Source: Shinisaurus crocodilurus
Taxonomy: Eukaryota; Chordata; Lepidosauria; Squamata; Shinisauridae
Assembly (NCBI GenBank): GCA_021292165.1
Contig: JAHFWL010000259.1
Coordinates: 186,001 to 250,000 of the forward strand
DNA length: 64,000 nucleotides
Direction: 5' to 3'
Position numbers and translations under genes: made by a program. Below are positions 41,544-51,004 of this stretch, in pieces; the first letter of the stretch is position 1, and each line of letters begins with the position of its first letter. The notes beneath the pieces are model-generated. The model searched no databases. It saw nothing but the letters and a program-made list of their open reading frames with translations, and had not been told where the DNA came from.

Positions 41544-42485
41544 AGCAGTGTTCTCCAACCTTGGGTCCCCAGATGTTTTTGGCCTACAACTCCCAGCATG
41601 CCCCAGCCAGCAAAGCTCTTTTCTCTACACACTAACTGTGCACACCCCACCCCAGCCGGTTCGCACATGAGGTGTGTGTGTGTGTACCCCCAAAGGCTCG
41701 TTTCTCCACAATTATATTATATTAGATGCATGGTTTTTATTTTAATACAGATAGATGGGATAGATTTGGGAAGCTACTTGGTTTTGACTGAAAATGGAGA
41801 TGGAGGCAGATCCAAGGAACAGCTGGGTTTTATATTTTCAAAAATGGGGGATCAACCACGGTTTGTTTCTTCATTGCAGAGGTTCTAGGGACAGCCCTGG
41901 GTGCAACCTGGAACTGTGGCAGCACCAGGTAGTGCCTGATTTGATTGTCTGCAGCCTCCTCCCACGCGCCTTCTCAAGAACTCGGCAGCCAGATTTTTTT
42001 CTCGCCCCGCCCCGCCCTGCCCTGCCCTGCCCCCATTTGCTTAGCTTACCATCTAGCTTGGTGAAGATTTCTGGAGAACTCGAAAGCTTCCACACTTTAA
42101 AAACAAAACAACCCCTTTCAGCTTGAACCTTCTAAAGGAATTGCTCCCTAGTATGGATCCCACCCACCCGCTCAGGTGAATACAGCTTCCCTTTGCTTTT
42201 TGAATAATTACATTACCAAACAGTAGTGCTGTGTCTTTAACACGTCTGTGTTAGACGGAAATTCAACAGGTGAGCAGACAAAAGGCCATAAAGACTGATC
42301 TCTTCTTGCAGGCCTACCCAGTGGAATCTTAGGAATTTTAGGATTCATAGATCATAGAGGTGGAAGGGGCCTACAAGGCCATCTAGTCCAACCCCCTCCT
42401 CAATGCAGGAAACTAGAGGAGGGGGTCTCCCATCCAAGTAACCACCAGGCCTGACCCTGCTTAGCTTTCCACGCTCAGACAAGCT
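41544..42485 (+). repeat. Left arm of 942-bp inverted repeat
   Basis: Reverse-complements 43213-44154 at equal length with no indels. By eye only three mismatches were found, at 42442, 42457 and 42477, all near the inner end. It begins with the left half of a family A MITE (41546-41611) and ends inside a 5S-SINE (42343-42485). The middle ~730 bp is otherwise unassigned; a 110-residue open frame in it is present identically in both arms but resembles no known protein. Confidence 0.95.
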
Positions 42486-42676
42486 AAAAAAAGTTTCTTA
42501 AGAACGTTTTTTTAATAATATGTTTTAACCAGCTTATGTATTTTATATTTATTGTTGTTCCCCGCCTCAATCCAAGTGGAGAGGTGGGTAAGAAATTATG
42601 ATGGTTGTTGTTTTTGTTGTTATTTGCTATCACCACATTTCCATCTTGGGTCCTTATGCAAGCTGAGTTTCTAGCT

Positions 42677-42810
42677 CAGTGTTCTCCAACCTTGGGTCCC
42701 CAGATGTTTTTGGCCTACAACTCCCAGCATGCCCCAGCCAGCGTAGCTGGCTGGGGCATGCTGGGAGTTGTAGCCAAAAACATCTGGGGACCCAAGGTTG
42801 GAGAACACTG
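42677..42810. mobile_element. Family A palindromic hAT-like MITE
   Basis: Perfect ends CAGTGTTCTCCAACC and GGTTGGAGAACACTG, loop GTAGC, one base missing in the right arm (TAGCCAAAAAC). Flanks TTCTAGCT and TGACCTTG show no TSD. Confidence 0.9.
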
Positions 42811-43038
42811 TGACCTTGCCCAGCTGCTGCGAAAGACCCAGCACCCTGCCAAGATAAAAGGAGGCCACTCTTGCAATCTTATCCTAAACATGCTTACTCT
42901 GAAGTAAACACCCCCCACACACACACACACCCTCCCCATGGCAGTCACTGCCCTGGCTGCAAGTAGGCAAAACTTGCGTCAGGGCCCTAATCTCCTTTTT
43001 CCTTGGGAGCGCGCTCCTCTTGATTTGAATGAGATTTA

Positions 43039-43145
43039 GGGCGCGATCCTATGCATGTATAGGATTGCATGTTTAGGGTTGTTCCCCCCCACCCACCCAC
43101 CCCGCTCCTGTCTTCTTACAACTCCCAGCATCCCCCAGCCAGCCA
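43039..43145. mobile_element. Family C MITE, left half with internal change
   Basis: GGGCGCGATCCTATGCATGT, then a repeated ATAGGATTGCATGTTTAGG and CTTACAACTCCCAGCATCCC; no right half follows. Confidence 0.55.
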
Positions 43146-43212
43146 CGTTAGGTCGTCCAATCGTGTCCCGGTTTACTCGGGAGTAAAAAGAAGATTCAGG
43201 CCTGTGGCTCTC

Positions 43213-44154
43213 AGCTTGTCCGAGCGTGGAAAGCTAAGCAAGGTCAGGCCTGGTGATTACTTGGATGGGAGACCCCCTCCTCTAGTTTCCTGCATTGAGG
43301 AGGGGGTTGGACTAGATGGCCTTGTAGGCCCCTTCCACCTCTATGATCTATGAATCCTAAAATTCCTAAGATTCCACTGGGTAGGCCTGCAAGAAGAGAT
43401 CAGTCTTTATGGCCTTTTGTCTGCTCACCTGTTGAATTTCCGTCTAACACAGACGTGTTAAAGACACAGCACTACTGTTTGGTAATGTAATTATTCAAAA
43501 AGCAAAGGGAAGCTGTATTCACCTGAGCGGGTGGGTGGGATCCATACTAGGGAGCAATTCCTTTAGAAGGTTCAAGCTGAAAGGGGTTGTTTTGTTTTTA
43601 AAGTGTGGAAGCTTTCGAGTTCTCCAGAAATCTTCACCAAGCTAGATGGTAAGCTAAGCAAATGGGGGCAGGGCAGGGCAGGGCGGGGCGGGGCGAGAAA
43701 AAAATCTGGCTGCCGAGTTCTTGAGAAGGCGCGTGGGAGGAGGCTGCAGACAATCAAATCAGGCACTACCTGGTGCTGCCACAGTTCCAGGTTGCACCCA
43801 GGGCTGTCCCTAGAACCTCTGCAATGAAGAAACAAACCGTGGTTGATCCCCCATTTTTGAAAATATAAAACCCAGCTGTTCCTTGGATCTGCCTCCATCT
43901 CCATTTTCAGTCAAAACCAAGTAGCTTCCCAAATCTATCCCATCTATCTGTATTAAAATAAAAACCATGCATCTAATATAATATAATTGTGGAGAAACGA
44001 GCCTTTGGGGGTACACACACACACACCTCATGTGCGAACCGGCTGGGGTGGGGTGTGCACAGTTAGTGTGTAGAGAAAAGAGCTTTGCTGGCTGGGGCAT
44101 GCTGGGAGTTGTAGGCCAAAAACATCTGGGGACCCAAGGTTGGAGAACACTGCT
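43213..44154 (-). repeat. Right arm of 942-bp inverted repeat
   Basis: Mirror of 41544-42485. It starts within a 5S-SINE (43200-43352, which extends 13 bp beyond the arm) and ends with the right half of a family A MITE (44087-44152). Even a (CA)6 tract is the same length in both arms. Confidence 0.95.
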
Positions 44155-44316
44155 ATAGATCTATGAAACCCACCCCGCTTCGTGAATTTACTCCCAAGCA
44201 GGCACACACAGGCTCGAGCTGCCGTGAAGACTCTCTCGCCCTAACCATGCACACACTATGCCTAGGGAGCAAAGGTGACAAACAATCCGATGCGTTTTTA
44301 CCTGGGAGCAAACCGG

Positions 44317-44319
<3 letters not shown>

Positions 44320-44358
<39 letters not shown>
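44320..44358 (+). repeat. (GT)n microsatellite upstream of the SLC12A9 promoter
   Basis: About 19 GT units directly before the CpG-rich region. Confidence 0.95.
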
Positions 44359-44359
<1 letters not shown>

Positions 44360-44399
44360 GGCTTGTTTCGGGAGTACACGTGCTTGTGGCGGGGATCGC

Positions 44400-44990
44400 G
44401 CTGCATGCAACGCCCCCCCCCACCCCGCGGAGCCCCTCGCTCCCAAGCAAGCGCGCCCCGGGGTCCGGGGGCTGCCCCTGCCGCGGCGCGCGACTTGCGA
44501 GGAAGCCCGGCGCCCCGCCTGGTCCCGTCCCCCCACCCCCCGCCAGGAAGCCAGCGCCGCCCGCTGACCCCGCCTCGCTTCCCCGGGCGCCGGCACGGGG
44601 GTGGCCCCGGCCCGGGGGTGGTGTGTGAGCCGGGGCAGGAGGAGGCGGAGATCGGGGCGGGCCGAGGGCGGCGCGTCCGGCCGCGGGGCGGCCCGCTTGC
44701 GCGCTGCTGGAGGGAGCCGGCGGCGGTGGCGGCTCCTCAGTGGTTCTGTGTCCCGTCCGGCGCGCGGAGCCGCGATCATGCCCGGCCGTCGGGGCGGCTT
44801 GTCCGAGCGGAGCCCGCTGCTGGCGTACCGCCTGTGCAGCAGCATCTCGGTGGAAGCGGAGGCGCCGGGCAGCGGAGCCCGCAAGCTGCCCACTTTCTCG
44901 GGGGTCGTCGTGCCCACCTTGCTCTCCATGTTCAGCGTGGTGCTCTTCCTGCGCCTGGGTGAGTGGTGCTTTCTCCCTGCGTGCTCCATG
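44400..44990 (+). promoter_or_regulatory. SLC12A9: CpG-rich promoter region of SLC12A9
   Basis: Very high GC and CpG density with no CpG depletion, in contrast to the repeat-rich flanks. It surrounds the first coding exon and has GC-box-like CCGCCC and CCCCGCC sites; no TATA box was seen. A CpG-island promoter with the transcription start in about 44600-44760 is inferred; the exact start cannot be read from sequence alone. Confidence 0.8.
44778..44958 (+). CDS. SLC12A9: SLC12A9, first coding exon (partial CDS)
   Basis: This exon encodes the cytosolic N-terminus and the start of the first membrane segment of SLC12A9 (solute carrier 12 member 9, cation-chloride cotransporter-interacting protein 1), a 12-transmembrane member of the cation-chloride cotransporter family whose transport role is less well defined than that of KCC/NKCC relatives. 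The start ATG at 44778 has A at -3. It yields 60 codons plus one base: an N-terminal stretch MPGRRGGLSERSPLLAYRLC, an acidic/Gly-rich linker, then ARKLPTFSGVVVPTLLSMF and SVVLFLRLG. ERSPLLAYRL and RKL-TF-GVVVPT-LSMFS are conserved in vertebrate SLC12A9. The exon ends CGCCTGG with donor GTGAGT at 44959, phase 1, splitting the glycine codon as expected from FLR-G. Later exons are not in this window. The CDS is plus strand. Confidence 0.9.
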
Positions 44991-45857
44991 ACGGGAACAG
45001 ACGAACGGCGTGATCGAGTTGAACGTGGGGGTGGGATTCCGCACTATACCCAACAACAACCATCCATCCCCACCTGGAAAGCTCCGCTCCTTAATGTTTG
45101 CCCGTGGTGAGGCCCACGGACTCTGTGTGTACTCAGGGGGGGTGGAATCCGGTTCTTAACTGAGAAGCGGAGTCTGAGCTTTATGAAGTGAGAGAGAGAG
45201 AGTCAGTTCCACGGCTTAAATATAAACTCAGTCATGAATTCGTTAGGTGGCCTTGGGGCAAGCCAATAATAACCCTTAGCCCCGTCTTGAGATCTCCAGT
45301 AGGGGTGGGGTGGGGTGGGGCTATAATGCTGGCCTACCTTACAGGGTTGTTGTGAAGAGTACTGAGATAAGAGCTTTAGAAGCCTCTCTAGAGGCCTACC
45401 TAAGTGTTATAAAGTGTGATCCTCTCCCATCCCTGGTTCAAGGCAGAACCCTGGCAGAGACAGGTCTTCATTCAGTGTATGTGAGGCTCACATTAAGGCC
45501 GGCCTTGCCCAGGTGCAGTTCCTCCTCTCCCCTGACACTCCAAGCCTCTTTGTCCCAGAGCTCAACACCTTTCCTAGGTCACTGCGCCAGGTGTTCTGTT
45601 GGCTTCGCCCCACCCCAAAGTGCTTATTGCCCTTCCTGTTTGGGCCTAGTCCTCACTGAGGCTGTAAACCTGTGTTTGGAACTCAGGTGTGTGTGTGTGT
45701 GTGTGTTTGTCCTGTGAATGCTCTTTCATGCAAGATCTATCCCCTGCCCACGGAAGGCTAACATGTCAGGGAGAGGGCTAGGTGAGAAGCTTTCTCCCTC
45801 ACATGCTAGATCTCTGCACGGAGGGATGCTTGGTTTTGTATGGGGGGTACATTTCGG
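44991..45857. other. Intron sequence without recognised repeats, apart from SINE traces
   Basis: A degraded SINE-like trace lies at about 45220-45365 (CTTACAGGGTTGTTGTGAAG) and a (GT)n patch at 45687-45706. No exon was seen. Confidence 0.4.
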
Positions 45858-46134
45858 TCATAGATTTCATAGATCATAGAGTTGGAAGGAGCCTACAAGG
45901 CTCCTCTCGGACAAGCCGCCCCAACGGCCGGGCATGATCGCGGCTCCGCGCACCGGACGGGACGGGACACAGATTTTTCTGATTTCTACAAATCAAGTGG
46001 CTGTTAAAAGTCCAACCCCCTCCTCAATGCAGGAAACTAGAGGAGGGGGTCTCCCATCCAAGTAATCACCAGGCCTGACCTTGCTTAGCTTTCCACGCTC
46101 AGACAAGCTGAGCCAGCGTGAGCCACAGGCCTGT
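45858..46134 (-). repeat. 5S-SINE interrupted by a templated insertion
   Basis: Antisense: TTTCATAGATCATAGAGTTG to GCCTACAAGGC (45858-45900), then foreign sequence to 46010, then TCCAACCCCCTCCTCAATGC to GAGCCACAGGCCTGT. Only CATCGAG of the SINE is lost at the insertion point. Confidence 0.9.
45903..46010 (-). other. Templated insertion: inverted SLC12A9 exon 1 piece plus a distant piece
   Basis: 45906-45973 is the reverse complement of 44745-44807 (5' UTR end, start codon and first ten codons of SLC12A9), with a 5-bp internal duplication (CCGTC) and two C-to-T changes at CpG sites. 45975-46010 is an exact 36-bp reverse complement of 39900-39935. It is not a functional exon. Confidence 0.92.
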
Positions 46135-46279
46135 ATGACAGCCCCTGGGTCCACTTGCTGCCTGAGATGGTACAGAGCAGACCCTGGCTTAGGTCCTCAG
46201 TGTGAATTAGGCCCTTGCTTGCCAAGAAAGACATCCCTCTTTCTTGACTTCAGGGCACCCTGCCCGCAGTACCTTATAG

Positions 46280-46506
46280 CAGCTGGCTGGGGCATGCTGG
46301 GAGTTGTAGGCCAAAAACATCTGGGGACCCAAGGTTGGAGAACACTGTCCTAAGTGTCCCTGGAGGTGACAGTGGTACGCTGGGGCAGTGTTCTCCAACC
46401 TTGGGTCCCCAGATGTTTTTGGCCTACAACTCCCAGCATGCCCCAGCCAGGCATGCTGGGAGTTGTAGGCCAAAAACATCTGGGGACCCAAGGTTGGAGA
46501 ACACTG
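46280..46506. mobile_element. Composite of two family A MITEs, deletion derivative
   Basis: Half MITE 46280-46347, 38-bp spacer 46348-46385, and MITE 46386-46506. The whole unit is flanked by exact 8-bp direct repeats, CCTTATAG, at 46272-46279 and 46507-46514. The spacer and the internally shortened second MITE match the composite at 59566-59859 in inverted orientation. Confidence 0.92.
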
Positions 46507-46612
46507 CCTTATAGTACCTGATAGGATTGCGCCCTTAATCACTTTGTGCTGATACGGTCCTGCATAACACCTACCGTACATTACCCGATAAGTCTCTCTA
46601 ACATAGCACTCC

Positions 46613-46738
46613 AAAGGCGCAATCCTGAGCAAGTTTAGACAGGAAAAAAAAGCCCTACAATTCCCAGCATTCCCCAGCCAGCTTGGAGTTGTAGGACTTC
46701 CCCACCCCCCATCTAAACATGCATAGGCTTGTGCCCTA
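46613..46738. mobile_element. Family C palindromic MITE
   Basis: AGGCGCAATCCTGAGCAAGT, TTAGACAGGAAAAAAAGCCC, TACAATTCCCAGCATTCC on the left; GAGTTGTAGGACTTCC and AAACATGCATAGGCTTGTGCCC on the right, with some of the central arm deleted. Confidence 0.75.
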
Positions 46739-46744
46739 AATTAT

Positions 46745-46875
46745 CCTCCTCCAACCTGGTGTCCTCCAGATATGTTGGACTACAGTCCCATAATCCCCGG
46801 GGCCTGCTGGCTGGGGATGATGGGAGTTGCAATCCAACACATCTGGAGGGCGCTAGGTTGGGACAGGCTGTACTA
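46745..46875. mobile_element. Family B palindromic MITE
   Basis: CCTCCAACCTGGTGTCCTCC, ATGTTGGACTACAGTCCC on the left; GGAGTTGCAATCCAACACAT and GGCGCTAGGTTGGGACAGGC on the right. Confidence 0.75.
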
Positions 46876-46902
46876 AATAAGCAAATATCAAAATAATCAT
46901 CA

Positions 46903-47045
46903 GGCGATCACTCGTGACCGAGTAAGATTGTCCTCCAGGATAAAAATTACAAAAAGGAGATTTTAAAAAGAGGAAATTCTAAAGAAAATTGTGTAGACTC
47001 TAGCGATGGGTCCGTAAATGACTGTGGAGGCCAATTCTACTTGGC
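46903..47045 (-). mobile_element. Non-LTR retrotransposon 3' end
   Basis: GGCGATCACTCGTGACCGAG, GATTGTCCTCCAGGATAAAA and TAGCGATGGGTCCGTAAATG match 12752-12890 of the LINE with the C-terminal zinc finger. Confidence 0.82.
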
Positions 47046-47234
47046 AGGAGAATACAGGCAGCCAGTTTACCAAGTTACCAGTACAAATGACCGGTTTTCC
47101 AAGTAGTAAACAGGAACGGCCCTCTTACCGTCCCCAGCTAATCCTGTTGACCTGAGACCCCAATGCATTTATTCAGTTTATATCCCACCTTTCTGCTACA
47201 AATAGAACTCAAGGTGGCTAACGACAATAACATA

Positions 47235-47483
47235 TAGTAATACCTTGGATTGCAAGTAACTTGGTTTGAGAGCGTTTTGCAAGACAAGCAAATTTTTAAA
47301 TATTTATTTTTAAAAAATTGACTTGATATACAAGCAACGTCTTGCAATACAAGTATTGTAGTACGGCTTAAATTAAAAATCTCTATACAAATTTTTTGGG
47401 GGAATTTCATTTTGATATAAGAGTGTTTTGGATTACAAGCACGTTTCTGGAACGAATTATGCTCTCAATCCAAGGCATGACTG
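47235..47483. mobile_element. Tigger/pogo-like mariner MITE, second copy
   Basis: Ends TAGTAATACCTTGGATTG and CAATCCAAGGCATGACTG with TA on both sides (47233-47234, 47484-47485). Inverted relative to 29942-30191, of nearly equal length. Confidence 0.88.
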
Positions 47484-47918
47484 TATAAGATAAAATACAA
47501 AATTATAATTACATCATAAAAGTAAATTAATCAAAAACTTATCAATAGTAAAGAAACAAACAGCATCTACCAGCTAAAGCCTACTTCAGCATCAGCTGAA
47601 AAGCTAAAAGCCTGTCAGAATAAAAAAAATTCTTTGCTTGCCAGCTGGAGTACAACAGAGATGGAGCTAGCCAGGCCTCCCTCAGCAGGGAGTTCCAGAA
47701 CCAGGGGGCAGCCTCTGAGAAGACCCTTTCTCACGTTCCTGCCAAACGTGCCTCCGATGGCGGCGGGACCGAGAGAAGGGCCTCTCCCAAGGGTCTTAGA
47801 ACCTGGGCAGGATCATATGGGAGAATGGGGCATTACGAATAGCCTGGTCGCAAATCGTGTAGGGCTTGATAAGTCATAATCAGCACTTTGAATTGTGCCG
47901 GGAAATAGATACGCCGTT

Positions 47919-48094
47919 CATAGATTCATAGATCATAGAGTTGGAAGGAGCCTACAAGGCTATCGAGTCCAACCCCCTGCTCAGTGCAGGAAACTAGAGG
48001 AGGGGTCTCCCATCCAAGTAATCACCAGGCTTGACCCTGCTTAGCTTTCCACGCTCAGACAAGCTGAGCCAGCGTAAGCCACGGGCCTGTCGTA
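47919..48094 (-). repeat. 5S-SINE, minus strand
   Basis: TTCATAGATTCATAGATCAT to AAGCCACGGGCCTGT with the full 5S-like core in antisense. Inserted in an L2-like remnant. Confidence 0.85.
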
Positions 48095-48240
48095 GCAAGG
48101 GAGTCACATGCTCTCTATTGCCGGCCCCGGTCCACAGTCTGGCCTCAGTGTTCTGGACCGGCTTACGTTTCTGAACACTTTTCAAAGGCAGCCCCACGAA
48201 GAGCGTGTTACAGTCACGTCGAAACGGGATGTATTGTCTC

Positions 48241-49065
48241 CGGTAACTTCCACACGTGCCACTAAATCTCACTTCGAAGAACTCAGTTATCTAGAGCGGA
48301 GTGGCTCATTTTTCCACCAAGGATGAGGGATTGTGACTTGCTCAGGGCCCTCGGAGCGGGACATCTGTCCTTGAGGCACCCCGTAAAATTGCACAATACA
48401 AATATTGCGTGCCTGCACAAGAAAAGCTTCCAGACGGAGGAGGTCTCGTAGCGCCGATACTCCGAAGGCAGCCGTTCAGTCTTTTCTTCCTTAACAGCTT
48501 TTTTCTAGCTGGATGGGAGAAGTGGTGAGAAAACCTGGGAGGGCTACAAATGGAAGAGCGCAGTGCCTGGACCCGCCGTAAAAAAATCGTAAATGCGGCA
48601 CTGCGATCGCACAATAAAAGCCTCTTCTGGAAGCAGCACACACACACCCCGGAGTAGTTTTTTCTGCTCCTCCAGCACTTTCAGGCCCACACCTTATACT
48701 TGCCCATTGTCCATTTGAGCGAAAACCAAAGTTGCCTGTTTTCCCGATGGATGCCCGGATGTTCAGTCGCAGTTTGCTTCCTGGCAGAAACCGTCCTGGC
48801 AGGCGTGAGCCGGCAGGTGCAAGAAGTAATAAGACTTCGGTCTCTTTTGGGCCCTGGGCCAGCCAGGGGTCTCTGCAAATCGTTATGTTCCATGTGTCTT
48901 GATTAATGTCTTCCTGCAGCTAGGAAACACCCCCCCCCCAGCCCTGCTTGGTTAATTAAGAGTGGAGGGAGGCCGTGAAAAAGGTGGAGCTGCTTGTAAA
49001 TCCTGGACTGGAGCCAGAGTTGGGATTAAGGCGCCGTCTCGTAAAGAGTCGGCTAGCTCACATCC
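48241..49065. other. Intron sequence without recognised repeats
   Basis: No exon or repeat recognised. Confidence 0.35.
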
Positions 49066-49073
49066 ATCTAGTT

Positions 49074-49208
49074 CAGTGTTCTCCAACCTTGGGTCCCCAG
49101 ATGTTTTTGGCCTACAACTCCCAGCACGCCCCAGCCAGCATAGCTGGCTGGGGCATGCTGGGAGTTGTAGGCCAAAAACATCTGGGAACCCAAGGTTGGA
49201 GAACACTG
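49074..49208. mobile_element. Family A palindromic hAT-like MITE
   Basis: 135 bp with TSDs ATCTAGTT (49066-49073) and ATCCAGTT (49209-49216), 7 of 8. The arms differ at CAGCACGCC / GGCATGCTG and at GGGAACCC, so its changes are unpaired. Confidence 0.92.
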
Positions 49209-49569
49209 ATCCAGTTCAACATCCCGTACCTCGTAGTCGCCAGTCAGATGCTTTTGGGAAACCCATTGCAACATGCCTCCCTTGGTGTTTTGTCGTGTCG
49301 CGCTAGCGTTCAGAGGTACACTGCCTCTATAGTTGGCGTTTCCGTTTAGCTGGCAGGGCTCGTGCCCGTTCATAGACCTGTTCTCCGTAGACTGGTCCCA
49401 GGTACAAACCTGGCACGGTCCCTGTATCCAGAGCAAGGAAGGAACAAGCCAGCTCTCCGTTTCCCCTTAGGAACATTGAAAACGGCCTTATACTTGAGAG
49501 GGCGCCTCCTCCCTTACCAACCTGTCCCGGTCACTGAGGTCATCGGCGGAAACTAATCCTGGTGGCTCC

Positions 49570-49890
49570 ACATGGACCTATGGCCAGACTGGAGTCCCAC
49601 CAGGAGAAGGGCCTTCAGTGTGGCGGCCCCACTTCCGTGGAACCCCCTGCCTCTGGAGGTCAGGCAGGCTCCGACGTTGTGTTGTTTTCAGCAGCTGCTG
49701 AAGACCTCCTTGTTCCGGGAAGCCTTCCTTGGTGACCAGCCACGGTTTTTATTGATACTCAGTGCGTGTTTTTTTTTTTTTAAAAAAGTAAACTTTTAGT
49801 ATAGTGCTTTATTCTTTTCATTGTTTACCGGTCTGGAATCTGTATAGATGTGGAGTCATATATAACTGTTGTAAATAAATAAAATAATAA
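49570..49890 (+). mobile_element. L2-like LINE 3' end
   Basis: The translation gives TRRRAFSVAAPLPWNPLPLE and QQLLKTSLFREAFLGDQPR, the L2-type C-terminus, then a 3' UTR ending GTTGTAAATAAATAAAATAA. Confidence 0.78.
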
Positions 49891-49914
49891 ATACTGAGCC
49901 GGGCCATTGGCCCA

Positions 49915-50070
49915 TTTTTAGCCCGATATTGCCAACACTGACTGCAGCAGGGCTTGAGGCAGGGGTTTTTTCCTGCCCTACCTGGGGATGCTGCCGGGAA
50001 TTGAACCTGGGGACCCCTCCTGCATGCAAAGCAAGGGCTCCCCCCCCCGAGCTACGGCCCCCTCCCTATC
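49915..50070 (-). repeat. tRNA-derived SINE, minus strand
   Basis: Antisense GCCCTACCTGGGGATGCTGC, GGGAATTGAACC (box B), CTGCATGCAAAGCAAGGGCT and CCGAGCTACGGCC (box A region, disturbed by a C-run). Confidence 0.7.
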
Positions 50071-50340
50071 TTAGTCTGTTGCCCTGAAAACAACAGAAGT
50101 GCCTTGTCTGTTTATAACTTCCTGCTTTTTCCTCCCCTACACTTCCACCCCTGTCTCTTTATAACATCTGGACTGATGAGGAGATCTCAAAAGCTTGCAT
50201 ATTTTTGGGGTGTGTGTGTGATCTTTTGATTGGCCTAATAAAGGTATTACCGTAATATGGATTTTGGAATTTTACTTAGGGTCAACATGGCTACCTTTGT
50301 TTTTTGTGAGAGATGTCTTGTGGCACTTTTAAAAGACTAA

Positions 50341-50482
50341 GGGCTCAGTCAATCCTATGCATGTTTAGACAGAAAAAAGGCCTACAACTCCCAGCATGCC
50401 CCAGCCAGCTATGCTGGCTGGGGCATGCTGGCGGTTGAAGGCCTTTTTTCTGTCTAAACATGCATTGGATTGCTCCCTAAGA
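50341..50482. mobile_element. Family C palindromic MITE with TAA duplication
   Basis: GGGCTCAGTCAATCCTATGC ATGTTTAGACAG, core CCTACAACTCCCAGCATGCC; right arm CTGTCTAAACATGCATTGG and ATTGCTCCC, flanked by TAA on both sides. Confidence 0.82.
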
Positions 50483-50605
50483 TTTATTCTGGTTTAGGCT
50501 TTTGTGGATTAGAGAGCTCTCTTCATTGCTTGAACTAAGTTATAGAAATCTCAAATCGGTGGAAGTGAAGATGGGTTGTACTTGAAAAATATGTTTTGAA
50601 ATAGG

Positions 50606-50790
50606 CATGTGGCTTATGCTGGCTCAGCTTGTCTGAGCGTGGAAAGCTAAGCAGGGTCAAGCCTGGTTGTTACTTGGATGGGAGACCCCTCCTCTAGTTT
50701 CCTGCATTGAGCAGGGGGTTGGACTCGATAGCCTTGTAGGCTCCTTCCAACTCTATGATCTATGAAATCTATGAAATCTATGTCAAGTTC
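50606..50790 (+). repeat. 5S-SINE
   Basis: GGCTTATGCTGGCTCAGCTT, GTGGAAAGCTAAGCAGGGTC, TTGTTACTTGGATGGGAGAC and the tail CTATGATCTATGAAATCTAT repeated once more. Confidence 0.88.
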
Positions 50791-51004
50791 CTTGAGCTTA
50801 AAGCAACGGAAGGATGATATAAAACGGCTAGCTTAAAAAGTCTGCTGTCAATTCTGCTGAAACGGCTTTTCCATGTAGTCCAAGAGCTGATTCACAAGAC
50901 GACGAGAAATAGGTTGCATCCGGCTGGTTGCCGGCCAGATGGGCAATTAATAAATGTAAATAATAAATAAATAAATAAATAGTAGTTCGAGTTGTATTCC
51001 CAAA

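Larger units (their letters stand above)
42486..43212. other. Spacer of the inverted repeat
   Basis: 727 bp between the arms. It holds a complete family A MITE (42677-42810), an (CA)n patch at 42916-42930, a family C left half (43039-43145) and the start of the right-arm 5S-SINE. Confidence 0.9.
47150..48240 (-). mobile_element. L2-like LINE remnant, minus strand, split twice
   Basis: Antisense TTTATTCAGTTTATATCCCA starts the 3' UTR; after a Tigger-like insertion the AT-rich UTR and a coding remnant follow (GCAGGGAGTTCCAGAACCAG, near 47690). A 5S-SINE interrupts at 47919-48094, and GGCAGCCCCACGAAGAGCGT near 48190 still belongs to it. Confidence 0.6.

Noticed and set aside
41794..42126. A 110-residue open frame present identically on both strands (also 43572-43904).
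   Set aside because: The identity comes from the inverted repeat, not from coding constraint; it has no recognisable domain, and part is a GC-rich CCCTG/CCCCG tandem.
44298..45059. Long minus-strand open frames (about 250 and 280 residues) over the SLC12A9 exon region.
   Set aside because: GC-rich sequence lacks stop codons by chance. The frames run through the GT repeat and antisense to the SLC12A9 exon, and are rich in Pro, Arg and Ala.
45903..45973. Apparent SLC12A9-like start codon on the minus strand in the intron (alternative antisense exon).
   Set aside because: It is a short inverted copy within a templated insertion, with an internal 5-bp duplication and no continuation of the exon.
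50640..50700. Possible 5S rRNA gene.
   Set aside because: Only the central control region matches; the 5' and 3' parts of 5S rRNA are missing and a CR1-like tail follows.
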